A DNA stretch of 48,861 nt from Planctomycetaceae bacterium (GCA_947476295.1 CANJQC010000031.1:1-48861), one strand, 5' to 3'; shown: positions 17,051 to 26,355, numbered from the stretch's first letter. Numbers and translations: made by a program. Notes: a model not told the origin generated them from the sequence alone.

Positions 17051-17938
17051 TCATGCCGTTCGGCGGATCACTGGCTGATTCGCATACAGGGACAGAGCAC
17101 CCGCCAGCCGGGCTGCGTATTCGTTGTGAATGCGTTCCACAGCCTTTCCCGCGAGTTTCGCAAAAACTCGCGGCAACGGAAGTCCCAGAGTTGATCGCAC
17201 TTCGATTCGCTGTCCAGTCGGTCGCTCTTCGAACCCCATACCGCGCTTGAACAAATCCAGCGAATTCATTCCGGCCTGCAGAGACTGCAAGCCAATACAC
17301 ACTTCAGTTGTATCTGCACGACTGAACGCCTGCTGCAGAAACGTATACAACATGGCGTTGTTTGGGCGGAAATTAAGCAGTTCTTCGTTCGAACGAATGA
17401 TGCAGATATTCTCCACACTGCCGATCCGAAACGAAATCAGGAACGATGCCAGTGCCCCCTGATACCGTGTCGCCCAAACAGTCGCGGACGGACACTGAGA
17501 AACAGCGTCGAAGTATTTTCGCCAATAGGACTCGTGGCCGTCTGAGATCTTCCGTCCCTGACGACGAAAGGTCCGCGTGTGAAGTTCAATGCCGTCGTTC
17601 CCCAACTCCTGCGCATCCTCTGGACCGGATGTGCAATTCTCAAGCCCCTGACGCGTCTGGTTGCGTGCCTTGGGGCCCAGTGATGACAGGCTGTAATTTC
17701 TATCCGCCACAATGTGCCGGAAACTGCGCGCGCCATCTTCGACATTGCAACAAAAACGAGCCATTACGCCGCGATGATCCATGATTTTTGATAAATCAAT
17801 AGTTGCTGGATTCAACTTCGTCTCAAGCGGGAAGCACGTCCATACGCGGGAGAAAACGTCAAACCAATGCACACCGTTGGATTCCCGAACCGTGTGTCCG
17901 ATGCGTTCCAGAAACGCGGCATAGTAATTAGGCGACAT
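17051..17938 (-). CDS. GNAT/FemAB-like acyltransferase
   Basis: A 295-aa protein resembling the FemAB/acetyltransferase group (Acetyltransf_6 style) of the GNAT superfamily. It shows an N-terminal F-x-x-R-I-G-H-T stretch and a middle region with W-R-K-Y-F-D-A-V. The C-terminal core includes A-L-A-S-F-L-I and N-N-A-M-L-Y-T-F-L-Q-Q-A, then a strand pattern ending in R-G-M-G-F-E-E-R. These enzymes often transfer acyl or aminoacyl groups to sugars or peptides in polysaccharide and peptidoglycan work. The frame is open to 18013, but the ATG at 17938 has a good Shine-Dalgarno (AAAGGA, 8 bases away) and is preferred. It converges with the upstream plus-strand gene, 19 nt apart. Confidence 0.7.
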   Translation of the reverse strand: MSPNYYAAFLERIGHTVRESNGVHWFDVFSRVWTCFPLETKLNPATIDLSKIMDHRGVMARFCCNVEDGARSFRHIVADRNYSLSSLGPKARNQTRQGLENCTSGPEDAQELGNDGIELHTRTFRRQGRKISDGHESYWRKYFDAVSQCPSATVWATRYQGALASFLISFRIGSVENICIIRSNEELLNFRPNNAMLYTFLQQAFSRADTTEVCIGLQSLQAGMNSLDLFKRGMGFEERPTGQRIEVRSTLGLPLPRVFAKLAGKAVERIHNEYAARLAGALSLYANQPVIRRTA

Positions 17939-18511
17939 GAATGAATCCTTTCGCCGCTGTGCTTCCGGCCAGTATTCGATGCGTAGCACCAAACGTTGAA
18001 ATCCTAATTGCAATCAGCCCTCCGAGAGCATGGACGCGATAGTATTCCTGCATGTCCTCACGAGTTTTGGGTGGCTGGGCTCTCATCGGGCACACGACCT
18101 GTTCGCCTGACCCACCTGATAAATAGCCGATCTGGTATTCATTCGATGTATTCGCATCTCCATCCCGGAAAGCATTCGAATCCATTTGTAAAAGCGAGTC
18201 TAAAAACTTAATTCAATCAATGCAATAGGTGAAAATCATGCCTCCGCATGCAGTCAAGAAAGCCACCGTCAGTCATTAAACTGGCCTATATCGTGGCTTC
18301 ATGCTCTGTCCTGTCGATGTTCCGAATTGCCGCCCTCATCGGATGGGACTGGCGTTTTCCAGTTCCTTTTGCAGGTAAACCGGTCACTCCGTTTGCGAGG
18401 CTGTCGCCATGATCTCGTGACAGCACAATCTGCACCGAGTAAACTGCCCCACCCATCCCGGTCTGCGGCAATTTAATACTGAACCACTTGCGTTTCCCGA
18501 GGTTTCCAGTC
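17939..18511. other. Intergenic region, no gene recognised
   Basis: About 570 bases between the divergent acyltransferase and cupin genes. Short frames exist, including an 85-codon one on the minus strand at 17928-18185, but none shows a family pattern. The region should hold promoters for both genes. A GAGG box at about 18499 serves the cupin start. Confidence 0.5.
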
Positions 18512-18862
18512 ATGAGCACTCACTACAAATCCCTGCTTGGTTTCCGGGACCAGGCAAAGAGGCTTCATATTCATCTGACCGAGATCCAGGATACGGCGTC
18601 GCATCAGCCATACCAGCATCAGCACATGGCGGAGGAAGCCTTTTACCTGCTGGATGGTTCGGCGGAATATCGGTTTGCAGGGAAAACAATCGTGGCAGGA
18701 CCAGGTGACGTTGTCTTCATACCTTCAGGAGTCCTGCACGCGGAGATCAATTACTTAACGCCCTCTTTGCGTTATTTGACAATCCGCACTGTCGAACCGG
18801 ACGATGAACCCTGTTGTTGCGGCGAAGACCGCGATCCGCGTTCGAACGCCTCAATACCGTGA
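18512..18862 (+). CDS. Cupin-domain protein
   Basis: A 116-aa single-domain cupin. Motif 1 is visible as H-Q-H with M-A-E-E-A-F-Y-L-L-D-G (residues about 37-51), supplying His and Glu metal ligands. Motif 2 is P-G-D-V-V-F-I-P-S-G-V-L-H (residues about 68-80). The C-terminus contains C-C-C-G near residue 103, an unusual triple cysteine. Such proteins bind a divalent metal and act as small isomerases, dioxygenases or sensors; the substrate is unknown. The ATG at 18512 follows a GAGG box. It lies 68 nt upstream of the carboxyltransferase gene on the same strand, so it may be transcribed with the acyl-CoA cluster. Confidence 0.85.
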   Translation: MSTHYKSLLGFRDQAKRLHIHLTEIQDTASHQPYQHQHMAEEAFYLLDGSAEYRFAGKTIVAGPGDVVFIPSGVLHAEINYLTPSLRYLTIRTVEPDDEPCCCGEDRDPRSNASIP

Positions 18863-18930
18863 CAAACTCGCCTTCCTGTGAGTAAACTCAACACCATGCC
18901 GCCGAGTGGTCTTACCTGAAGGAAGATTTT

Positions 18931-20517
18931 GTGCCGACTTTGCTGGAGATGAGCGAGACAATCCGACTCGAGGAGCAGACCCTGCTGCAGGGAGGAGGAA
19001 AATCGGGTGCAGATCGGCAGCGGAAACTGGGGCGATTGCCGGTCCGTGAGCGACTCGCAGCGCTGCTCGATTGCGATCATCCCTTTCTCGAGTTGGGACT
19101 TTGGGCCGCGCATCGAATGTATCCGGATTGGGGCAACGTACCTGCTGCTGGTGTCGTCACTGGGCTAGGCTGGATCAGCGGCCAGCCATGCATGATCGCA
19201 GCCAACGATGCAACAGTTAAAGCCGGAGCGATGTTTCCACAGTCGGTCAAGAAGTTGATCCGGGCTCAAAAAATTGGGCACCGTCTTCGGGTGCCGATCG
19301 TTTATCTGATGGACTCCGCAGGTGTTTTTCTGCCGCTCCAGGACGAGATTTTTCCAGACGAAGATGACTTTGGCCGGATCTTTCGTAACAACTCGATCCT
19401 TTCTGCTGACGGAATTCCACAATATGCTGCTGTCATGGGAAACTGCATCGCCGGCGGTGCCTACCTGCCGGTGCTGTGCGATAAAATCCTGATGACCGAG
19501 GGAAGCCAGCTCTGTTTAGCTGGTCCGGCGCTCGTCAAGGCAGCCATCGGACAAACGGTGGATCCTGAAGAGCTGGGTGGAGCCAGCATGCATTCCGCCA
19601 TCAGTGGCACGGTTGATTTTCACGAGCAGGATGACGAATCGTGCCTCACGAGGCTGCGATCATTGATCGGCCTGCTTCCCGATCGACCTGCGACGAAGAC
19701 CGGCGCTGAGCCAACTCGCGATCCGAAGGATGTCTACAACATTGTCTCGGCAGACGGACGCGGAGAATACGACGTGCGTGATCTGCTCAACTGTATTATC
19801 GATGCCGAAAGTCTCCAGGAGTTCAAGCCAGACTACGCACGCACCCTGGTCACATGCTACGCTCATATCAATGGCGAGCCAGTCGGAATTGTCGCCAACC
19901 AGCGTTGCCGAACAAAGACCGTTCAGGGGGAACTTCAGATCGGCGGAGTGCTGTACGGCGACGCTGCCTTAAAAGCGGCCCGCTTCGTCAAGGATTGCAA
20001 TCAGACACGAATTCCACTTGTTTTTTTTCAGGACGTCCAGGGCTTTATGGTTGGAAAGCAGGCCGAGCAGTCCGGGATCATCCGCGCGGGGGCAGAATTT
20101 GTATACGCGATGAGTGTCGCCACTGTCCCCAAGTTTACTGTGATCGTCGGCAGTTCCTACGGTGCCGGGAACTACGCGATGTGCGGTCGCGCCTATGACC
20201 CCTCAATGATTCTTGCTTGGCCCAATGCTCGTTACGCCGTGATGGGTGGTAACCAGGCGGCCGATACGATGCTTTCACTGCGCATTCGTGAGGCCGAGAA
20301 ATCGGGTCAAAAGCTCTCGCCGGATGCCATCAATGAACTTCGGGAGACCATTCGTCAGCAGTACGAAGACCAAACGGATATCCGCTATGGAGCCGCTCGT
20401 GGCTGGGTTGACGCGATCATCCCGCCACATGATACGAGGCTATGGCTGGCCGCCGCTCTGTCTGTCGTTCCTCATACGACTCTGGCAGTCAAACCCAGCC
20501 AGACACGGGAAGTGTGA
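18931..20517 (+). CDS. Acyl-CoA carboxylase, carboxyltransferase (beta) subunit
   Basis: A 528-aa carboxyltransferase of the methylcrotonyl-/geranyl-/propionyl-CoA carboxylase family. It transfers the carboxyl group from biotin to an acyl-CoA. Both crotonase-like halves are present: the N-terminal half with K-L-G-R-L-P-V-R-E-R and N-D-A-T-V-K-A-G-A, then G-N-C-I-A-G-G-A-Y-L-P and G-P-A-L-V-K-A-A-I-G; the C-terminal half with Q-D-V-Q-G-F-M-V-G and S-S-Y-G-A-G-N-Y-A-M-C-G-R. The pattern is closest to MCC beta/AtuC types. The start is GTG with GAAGGAAG upstream. The biotin carboxylase partner is not found in this window. AtuA follows after 5 nt. Confidence 0.93.
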   Translation: MPTLLEMSETIRLEEQTLLQGGGKSGADRQRKLGRLPVRERLAALLDCDHPFLELGLWAAHRMYPDWGNVPAAGVVTGLGWISGQPCMIAANDATVKAGAMFPQSVKKLIRAQKIGHRLRVPIVYLMDSAGVFLPLQDEIFPDEDDFGRIFRNNSILSADGIPQYAAVMGNCIAGGAYLPVLCDKILMTEGSQLCLAGPALVKAAIGQTVDPEELGGASMHSAISGTVDFHEQDDESCLTRLRSLIGLLPDRPATKTGAEPTRDPKDVYNIVSADGRGEYDVRDLLNCIIDAESLQEFKPDYARTLVTCYAHINGEPVGIVANQRCRTKTVQGELQIGGVLYGDAALKAARFVKDCNQTRIPLVFFQDVQGFMVGKQAEQSGIIRAGAEFVYAMSVATVPKFTVIVGSSYGAGNYAMCGRAYDPSMILAWPNARYAVMGGNQAADTMLSLRIREAEKSGQKLSPDAINELRETIRQQYEDQTDIRYGAARGWVDAIIPPHDTRLWLAAALSVVPHTTLAVKPSQTREV

Positions 20518-20522
20518 GAACC

Positions 20523-22301
20523 ATGATTCGAGTTGGAAATGCGCAGGCGTTTTGGGGCGATCGTCCATCTGCGGCTTTCGAAATGCTCACTCAGGTGCCG
20601 AACCTGGACTTTCTCACGATGGACTATCTGGCCGAGGTCTCGATGTCGATCCTAGCCCTCCAGCGCGAGCGCGATGCAACGCGGGGATTTCCCCAGGATT
20701 TCGTCGATGTCGTCGGGGGATTAGCGGCCTACTGGGCAGCTGGAGGACACTGCCGGCTGATCGCGAATGCCGGCGGTCTGAATCCGGTCGGCTGTGCGTG
20801 TGCCTGCATGGCGGCTCTGGAGAATGCCGGCTGTCGCGCCCTGAAGATCGGCGTTGTCGCCGGTGACGATGTTCTGCCGCTGTTGCTGGCGGGCGATTCA
20901 TCGAGCAAAACCTTTCAAAACCTGGACTCGCAGTTGTCCCTTTCCAGTGTTCGCGACAGGCTGGTCACTGCCAATGCCTACCTGGGATGCAGCGGGATTG
21001 TACGGGCACTCCAGGCGGGCGCGGACATTGTGATTACCGGCCGCGTGGCTGACCCTTCGATGGTCGTGGCCCCGTGTGTCTATGCTTTCGGATGGGAAGA
21101 AACCGACTGGGATCGCCTGGCGGGAGCGACGGTTGCCGGACATCTTCTGGAATGCGGAACTCATGTTACAGGAGGCATCTCTTCGGATTGGCTCGATGTT
21201 CCTGATCCCGCGCATCTTGGATTTCCGATTGCCGAAATCGAAAGTGATGGCACCTGTACGATTACCAAACCGGAATCTTCTGGTGGACATGTCACTGTCG
21301 AGACAGTTAAAGAGCAACTGATCTACGAAATTGGCGATCCGAGTCAGTATCAGAGCCCCGACGTCACGGTTTCGTTTTTGAAACTGGAAATTGCACAGGA
21401 AGGTCCCGATCGCGTTTCTGTGCGCGGGGCGAAGGGCCGACCATGTCCATCCACACTCAAGGTCAGTGCCACTTACCGCGACGGTTTTCGTGCCGCCGGG
21501 ATGTTGACAATCTTTGGACCTGAATCGGTGCGCAAAGCTCGTCGATGCGGCGAGATCGTACTTCAGCGACTGCGCGAAGCCGGTCATGTCTATCGCGATG
21601 CCATTGTCGAATGCCTCGGCAATGCAGAAAGCGTTCCAGTCGATAATCTCACTACACGAACGGAGGATTCGTTCGAAACCATCCTGCGCATCGCGGTGGA
21701 ATCGGAATCAAGGCAGGCGGTCGAGCAATTCTCGCGCGAAGTGATGCCGCTGGTCACCGCTGGTCCGCAGGGAACAACCGGTTACGGCGAAGGAAGACCA
21801 CGTATTCATGGAGTGATTCGATATTGGCCCTGCCTGATTGAATCGGTCCACGTCCCTCCGCAGGTCGATTTTTTCAGCACTTCAGACACGATCAGGAATC
21901 GCAAACTGCCAGCCGTCTGGTCACCTCTCCTCGTCAGCAATCTCCAGAAGCCGATACGGGACGCGCGAATTCGTCAGGAAATCACACTTGCAGCAGCGAA
22001 ATGTCTCGCGGACATTGCCTATGGCCGAAGTGGCGACAAAGGTACGAGTGCGAATGTTGGAATTCTCGCTCGTTCCTCGTCAAATTATGAATGGCTGGAA
22101 TCGTGGCTGACGGCCGAGCGGGTTCAACAGTTTTTTGAGCCGATCGGAGTTGCGTCGGTCGAGCGGTTTGAACTGCCGAATCTTGGTGGATTGAATTTTG
22201 TGATTCGCGGCATCCTGAAACGCGGCCTGCGAAACGATGCGCAGGGCAAGGCGCTGGCCCAGGCTCTGCTATCGATGCCGGTGAACGAATCGTCGTGTTG
22301 A
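20523..22301 (+). CDS. atuA: Acyclic terpene utilization protein AtuA (DUF1446)
   Basis: A 592-aa member of the DUF1446/AtuA family. The N-terminal domain has A-N-A-G-G-L-N-P (near residue 82), A-N-A-Y-L-G-C-S-G-I and I-T-G-R-V-A-D-P-S. The C-terminal AtuA-like domain carries L-A-D-I-A-Y-G-R-S-G-D-K-G and N-V-G-I-L-A-R-S. In Pseudomonas the atu genes degrade citronellol and geraniol, and AtuA is required but its reaction is unknown. It lies between the carboxyltransferase and the acyl-CoA synthetase with spacers of 5 and 12 nt, which strongly suggests one operon. The frame is open upstream inside the carboxyltransferase gene; the ATG at 20523 is preferred because it follows the upstream stop and begins the family pattern M-I-R-V-G-N. 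Confidence 0.9.
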   Translation: MIRVGNAQAFWGDRPSAAFEMLTQVPNLDFLTMDYLAEVSMSILALQRERDATRGFPQDFVDVVGGLAAYWAAGGHCRLIANAGGLNPVGCACACMAALENAGCRALKIGVVAGDDVLPLLLAGDSSSKTFQNLDSQLSLSSVRDRLVTANAYLGCSGIVRALQAGADIVITGRVADPSMVVAPCVYAFGWEETDWDRLAGATVAGHLLECGTHVTGGISSDWLDVPDPAHLGFPIAEIESDGTCTITKPESSGGHVTVETVKEQLIYEIGDPSQYQSPDVTVSFLKLEIAQEGPDRVSVRGAKGRPCPSTLKVSATYRDGFRAAGMLTIFGPESVRKARRCGEIVLQRLREAGHVYRDAIVECLGNAESVPVDNLTTRTEDSFETILRIAVESESRQAVEQFSREVMPLVTAGPQGTTGYGEGRPRIHGVIRYWPCLIESVHVPPQVDFFSTSDTIRNRKLPAVWSPLLVSNLQKPIRDARIRQEITLAAAKCLADIAYGRSGDKGTSANVGILARSSSNYEWLESWLTAERVQQFFEPIGVASVERFELPNLGGLNFVIRGILKRGLRNDAQGKALAQALLSMPVNESSC

Positions 22302-22313
22302 CTTCTCTTCGTA

Positions 22314-24050
22314 ATGGCGGTGAACATGGATACTAGTCAGACATCAGAACGTCGCTCGGACTCGCCCCCGGTCAAGGCGGCAACTCCCTGGTTGGAATCA
22401 CTGACCATCGGACAGGTTCTCCGGGAGACCGCGGGAAAGTTCCCGAATCACGATGCTGTCGTCTTCTGCAGCCCCGATTGGCGCTGGAGCTGGTCAGAGT
22501 TTGATCACGAAGTTGATCGCACTGCGCGGGCCTTGCTCGCGATCGGGCTGAAGCGCGGTGACCACTTTGGCGTCTGGGCCACCAATGTTCCCGAATGGGT
22601 GCTGCTGCAATTCGCGACGGCTCGGATCGGTGTCATCCTAGTAACAATCAATCCATCCTATCGAACCAGCGAACTTGCTTATGCTGTGCGGCAGGCCGAT
22701 CTCCGCGGATTGGCATTAATCGATAAATTCAAGAGCACGGACTTCTTTGCCTCACTGCGGGAGGCGATTCCCGAACTCGCGTCGCACAGTCCGGGAACGC
22801 TGGCAAGTCCGCAGTTTCCCAAGTTGAAATGGGTGATCACTCTGCGTGGAGATTCTCTCGAGGGCACGATTTCCTGGCAGGAGTTCCTGGCGATGTCCGA
22901 GACCGTGTCTTCCCAAAATCTCGAACAGGCCGAACGCGAGGTGCAGTGTACCGACCCGATCAATATTCAATATACGTCGGGAACGACCGGCGTTCCCAAG
23001 GGTGCCATGCTTTCTCATCGCAATATCCTGTTGAATGCCTATTACGCCGGGCTCTGCCAGCAGTTGTCCTGTGACGACCGGATCTGCATTCCCGTCCCCT
23101 TGTATCACTGTTTCGGTTGTGTGCTGGGGACGTTGTGTTCGGTTGTTCATGGGGCAACAATGGTCTTTCCGGGAGAGAGTTTTCATGCCGGAGCGGCGCT
23201 GCAGGCCATAGAAACCGAACGCTGCACCGCCGTTTACGGAGTTCCCACCATGTTCATCGCGATGCTGGAACATGCCCACTATCATGAGAGACGGCTGACC
23301 ACGCTGCGCACCGGAATCATGGCGGGCAGCCCGTGTCCCATCGAGCTGATGAAACGAGTGACGGGTGAAATGGGAGCATCGCAGATGACAATCGGTTATG
23401 GGCAGACCGAAGCATCGCCGCTGATAACACAAACACGGACCGAGGACTCGCTGGAACTGCGAGTGGGAACGATCGGGCGACCTTTGCCAGGCATCGAAGC
23501 CAAAATCATTGATCCGGCGACGGGATGCGAACTGGAAGACGGGCAATCCGGAGAATTGTGCAGTCGCGGCCACAACGTGATGCTCGGATATTTCCAGTTG
23601 CCGGAAAAGACTGTCGAAGCGATTGATCCGCAGGGTTGGCTGCACACCGGCGATTTGGCACTCCGTGAAACCAATGGATACTATCGAATCACCGGGCGTC
23701 TTCGCGATCTGATCATCCGGGGTGGTGAGAACATTTCTCCAAGGGAAATTGAAGAAGTGCTGTACCAGCATTCATCCGTTCAGGACGTCCAGATCATCGG
23801 CGTCCCCGATCGAAAATTCGGCGAAGCGGTCATGGCCTGGGTCCACATCCGCGAAGGAAATACGGCTTCGGAAGACGATTTGAAGAACTTCTGCAAAGAA
23901 CGGCTTGCTTACTTCAAAGTCCCGCACTACTGGAAGTTCGTCAACGTTTTCCCTACAACAGTAACCGGCAAGATTCAGAAGTTCAAGATGCGTGAGGTGA
24001 GCATCGAAGAACTGGGACTGCGGGATATCGCTGACATCCAGACGGCTTAG
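22314..24050 (+). CDS. AMP-binding acyl-CoA synthetase
   Basis: A 578-aa ligase that activates a carboxylic acid with ATP and CoA. Motifs of the ANL family are clear: Y-T-S-G-T-T-G-V-P-K-G (P-loop), Y-G-Q-T-E-A-S (adenine binding), G-W-L-H-T-G-D, R-D-L-I-I-R-G-G-E-N-I-S (A8 hinge), and a C-terminal G-K-I-Q-K-F with the catalytic lysine. The similarity is to FadD3/AtuH/medium-chain type synthetases; the acyl chain is not known. The start may also be the ATG four codons downstream (22326). It is the third gene of the carboxyltransferase-AtuA operon and converges with the enoyl-CoA hydratase, a gap of only 6 nt separating the two stop codons. Confidence 0.95.
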   Translation: MAVNMDTSQTSERRSDSPPVKAATPWLESLTIGQVLRETAGKFPNHDAVVFCSPDWRWSWSEFDHEVDRTARALLAIGLKRGDHFGVWATNVPEWVLLQFATARIGVILVTINPSYRTSELAYAVRQADLRGLALIDKFKSTDFFASLREAIPELASHSPGTLASPQFPKLKWVITLRGDSLEGTISWQEFLAMSETVSSQNLEQAEREVQCTDPINIQYTSGTTGVPKGAMLSHRNILLNAYYAGLCQQLSCDDRICIPVPLYHCFGCVLGTLCSVVHGATMVFPGESFHAGAALQAIETERCTAVYGVPTMFIAMLEHAHYHERRLTTLRTGIMAGSPCPIELMKRVTGEMGASQMTIGYGQTEASPLITQTRTEDSLELRVGTIGRPLPGIEAKIIDPATGCELEDGQSGELCSRGHNVMLGYFQLPEKTVEAIDPQGWLHTGDLALRETNGYYRITGRLRDLIIRGGENISPREIEEVLYQHSSVQDVQIIGVPDRKFGEAVMAWVHIREGNTASEDDLKNFCKERLAYFKVPHYWKFVNVFPTTVTGKIQKFKMREVSIEELGLRDIADIQTA

Positions 24051-24065
24051 AATCGTTCACGATTC
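24050..24065. terminator. Short hairpin between convergent stop codons
   Basis: GAATCG (24050-24055) pairs with CGATTC (24060-24065) around a 4-base loop that contains the minus-strand stop codon. The TAG of the synthetase gene ends at the first base. It may act as a compact bidirectional terminator, but the stem is short and lacks a T tract. Confidence 0.3.
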
Positions 24066-24833
24066 GCGGCTCATCCAGCTCGGCGATCGTTTCTCCAGAA
24101 ACGCTGCAAGCCCCTCGATGGCTTCGGGACTGCGGCGAGCTCCCAAATGGACGTCGAGCATGTGCTGGAGCGACGTCGCTGGTGTCGGTTGGTAGGCGGC
24201 ATTCAAAAGCATCTTGGTGGCAGCGATTGTGTCAGGCCCGCCAGCCAGGACGCTCTTCGCAATTTTGATCGCGCGATCCAGTAATTTGTCAGGCTCAACG
24301 ACGTGCTGCAACAAACCGATTTGCTGCGCACGGGCCGCATCGACCACATCTCCAGCAAGGAACAGTTCACGCAAATCCCCTTCGCGCACCTTGAGACTCA
24401 ACACGGCGCAGATCAATGCGGGAAGCAATCCTCGTCGAGCCTCCGGAAAACCGACCTTGAGATCACTGGTTCCAACCGCGATATCACAGGCAGCCATCAA
24501 GCCGGCTCCTCCCGCATACGCACCGCCGTGTGCGGCGGCGATGGTCACCACCGGTGTGCTGCGCATCAACTGCAGCGCGCGAGAAACGGACTCAGCAGAC
24601 CGCTGGACGAGATTGGGATTGGAAGCTTCTGACAGATCCAGACCAGACGAAAAGACAGATCCCGCGCCACGAAGAATCAGGACTCGTGCCGTGCCGTCGG
24701 TCGCCATCCGTTCTACGCGGGTACACAAATTCTCCAGCAGTTCAATGCACAGGGCATTGCGTCGTTCCGGGCGATTGAGTGTTACCAGGGCGAGTTGCGA
24801 TCCGATCCATTCGACGGTGATGGATTCTGTCAT
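24057..24833 (-). CDS. Enoyl-CoA hydratase/isomerase family protein
   Basis: A 258-aa crotonase-fold protein. Family signs are N-R-P-E-R-R-N-A-L at the N-terminus, the oxyanion-hole region S-V-F-S-S-G-L-D-L, then A-A-H-G-G-A-Y-A-G-G-A-G-L and F-P-E-A-R-R-G-L-L-P-A, with the usual helical C-terminus. It likely hydrates an enoyl-CoA or a 3-methylglutaconyl-type intermediate made by the neighbouring carboxylase, fitting AtuE/LiuC roles. The identity of the substrate is inferred only from context. It is transcribed away from the thiolase gene, sharing a 99-base divergent promoter region. Confidence 0.92.
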   Translation of the reverse strand: MTESITVEWIGSQLALVTLNRPERRNALCIELLENLCTRVERMATDGTARVLILRGAGSVFSSGLDLSEASNPNLVQRSAESVSRALQLMRSTPVVTIAAAHGGAYAGGAGLMAACDIAVGTSDLKVGFPEARRGLLPALICAVLSLKVREGDLRELFLAGDVVDAARAQQIGLLQHVVEPDKLLDRAIKIAKSVLAGGPDTIAATKMLLNAAYQPTPATSLQHMLDVHLGARRSPEAIEGLAAFLEKRSPSWMSRES

Positions 24834-24932
24834 CGTGGTTCTCCAGTCGGTTGATGCCGAATCGATTTAGTGTATGTTGCCTACCGCCCATTTGCGACAG
24901 CATCCCGGAATTCTCCCTCGCGCGAGTACGTC

Positions 24933-26144
24933 ATGGTCTCTTCTTATCTCATTGCCGGATGTCGAACTCCGCAAGGAAAATATCTCGGTCGTTTATCATC
25001 TCTGCGATCCGTCGAACTGGGAGGACATACTATTCGCGCGACGCTGGATCGATCAGGGTTGGATCCTGCGTCGATCGATCAAGTCATCATCGGGCAGGTC
25101 ATTCCGGCTGGAGTTGGTCAGGCTCCGGCAAGGCAGGCGGCGTTTCACGGTGGACTGCCAACGAGTGTCGGAGCGGTGACGGTCAACAAGGTCTGCGGCT
25201 CCGGACTGTACTCCGTCATGCTGGCCGACATGGCCATTCGAGCGGGAGAATATCAACGAGTAGTCGCTGGCGGGATGGAAAGCATGAGCCATGCGCCGCA
25301 TCTCCTCAGAAATGGTCGTGGTGGCTGGAAGTATGGAGAGCAAACGCTGCTCGATGCAGTGGAAATCGACGGCCTCCGCTGCGCTCATTCGGGAATCGCG
25401 ATGGGTTGTATCGCCGAATGGGTCGCCAAAGAAGCTACGATTTCCCGACAGAAACAGGATCAGTGGGCCGTGCGCAGTCACCAGAGTGCGATCGCCGCCC
25501 AAGACGGGCAGGCGTTCAGTGCCGAAATCACGCCCGTGACAGTTGTCGAATCAAGAAAATCCGTGGTTTTGACTGCGGATGAATGCCCACGTCGCGATTG
25601 TCAGTTGGAAAGTCTGGCCAGACTGTCGCCCGTATTTTTGTCACCACTCGTCGCATCCGACAGTGCATCGACATACCAAGGAACGGTGACTGCGGGAAAT
25701 TCTTCGATGCTTGGCGACGGCGCTGCCGCCCTCATGGTCGTCGATGAAGCGACTTTTCGGGACTCAAAATCAGATTGGGCATTCCGCATTGTCGGCCATT
25801 GTTCCTGGGCCGCTGACCATCAGAAGCTCTTTACTGCGCCGGTCGGTGCGGTGCGCAGACTGCTTCAGAAGACAAAAATGACTGTTGCAGACATAGATCT
25901 GTGGGAAATTAACGAAGCCTTCGCGGCTCAGACTCTGGCTTGTGTGCAGGAGCTTGATCTCGATACTGATCGTGTAAACGTCTGCGGCGGTGCCATCGCG
26001 CTCGGACATCCATTGGGATGCAGTGGAGCACGAGTCCTAGTGACTTTGCTTCACCAATTAGTGTCGCGCGGATTGACTCGTGGTATTGCAACACTCTGTC
26101 TGGGCGGTGGCGAAGCAGTTGCGATGGTGGTGGAACGTGTTTGA
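24933..26144 (+). CDS. Thiolase family acetyl-CoA C-acyltransferase
   Basis: A 403-aa thiolase. Catalytic residues are visible: the nucleophile cysteine in V-N-K-V-C-G-S-G-L, the histidine in A-I-A-L-G-H-P-L-G-C-S-G-A-R, and the second cysteine in T-L-C-L-G-G-G-E. The motif N-E-A-F-A-A is also present. It cleaves a 3-ketoacyl-CoA or condenses acetyl-CoA. The frame continues upstream to 24870, but the ATG at 24933 begins the family pattern with a strand and G-C-R-T-P. It faces the acyl-CoA dehydrogenase convergently, with the repeat at 26194-26307 between them. Confidence 0.93.
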   Translation: MVSSYLIAGCRTPQGKYLGRLSSLRSVELGGHTIRATLDRSGLDPASIDQVIIGQVIPAGVGQAPARQAAFHGGLPTSVGAVTVNKVCGSGLYSVMLADMAIRAGEYQRVVAGGMESMSHAPHLLRNGRGGWKYGEQTLLDAVEIDGLRCAHSGIAMGCIAEWVAKEATISRQKQDQWAVRSHQSAIAAQDGQAFSAEITPVTVVESRKSVVLTADECPRRDCQLESLARLSPVFLSPLVASDSASTYQGTVTAGNSSMLGDGAAALMVVDEATFRDSKSDWAFRIVGHCSWAADHQKLFTAPVGAVRRLLQKTKMTVADIDLWEINEAFAAQTLACVQELDLDTDRVNVCGGAIALGHPLGCSGARVLVTLLHQLVSRGLTRGIATLCLGGGEAVAMVVERV

Positions 26145-26193
26145 CGGCAGACTTCAAATTGTGCCGACCATTGGAGTCTTGGTATGTTAGGAT

Positions 26194-26307
26194 GGACATT
26201 CATGTCCGTCGCATGGCCAGGAAACATTGTCGGAGCATTGGTTAATGTAACTCAGGAATCTTGCGCCAGCGGCACACGTTCAGGCGAGGACTCGGACATG
26301 AATGTCC
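26194..26307. repeat. Planctomycete-type inverted repeat, copy A
   Basis: Perfect 15-base inverted arms GGACATTCATGTCCG (26194-26208) and CGGACATGAATGTCC (26293-26307) bound an 84-base centre. Each arm is also self-palindromic (GGACAT with ATGTCC). A related copy lies at 46023-46142: its right end matches at about 29 of 33 positions and its left end keeps TGTCCGTCGCA. It sits between the convergent thiolase and acyl-CoA dehydrogenase genes. Confidence 0.75.
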
Positions 26308-26355
26308 AAGGTACATAAATCACACTGTTGGATGACGAGTGTTTCTCGAACGGCG

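Noticed and set aside
17928-18185. 85-codon minus-strand frame just upstream of the acyltransferase
   Set aside because: Possible but unsupported: it overlaps the acyltransferase start by 11 nt, lacks a Shine-Dalgarno and matches nothing I know.
20442-20522. Upstream extension of AtuA into the carboxyltransferase gene
   Set aside because: It would overlap a conserved gene end, and the family pattern starts at the ATG at 20523.
22752-23771. 339-codon minus-strand frame
   Set aside because: It is antisense to the acyl-CoA synthetase, whose motifs are complete; the antisense product has no recognisable domain.
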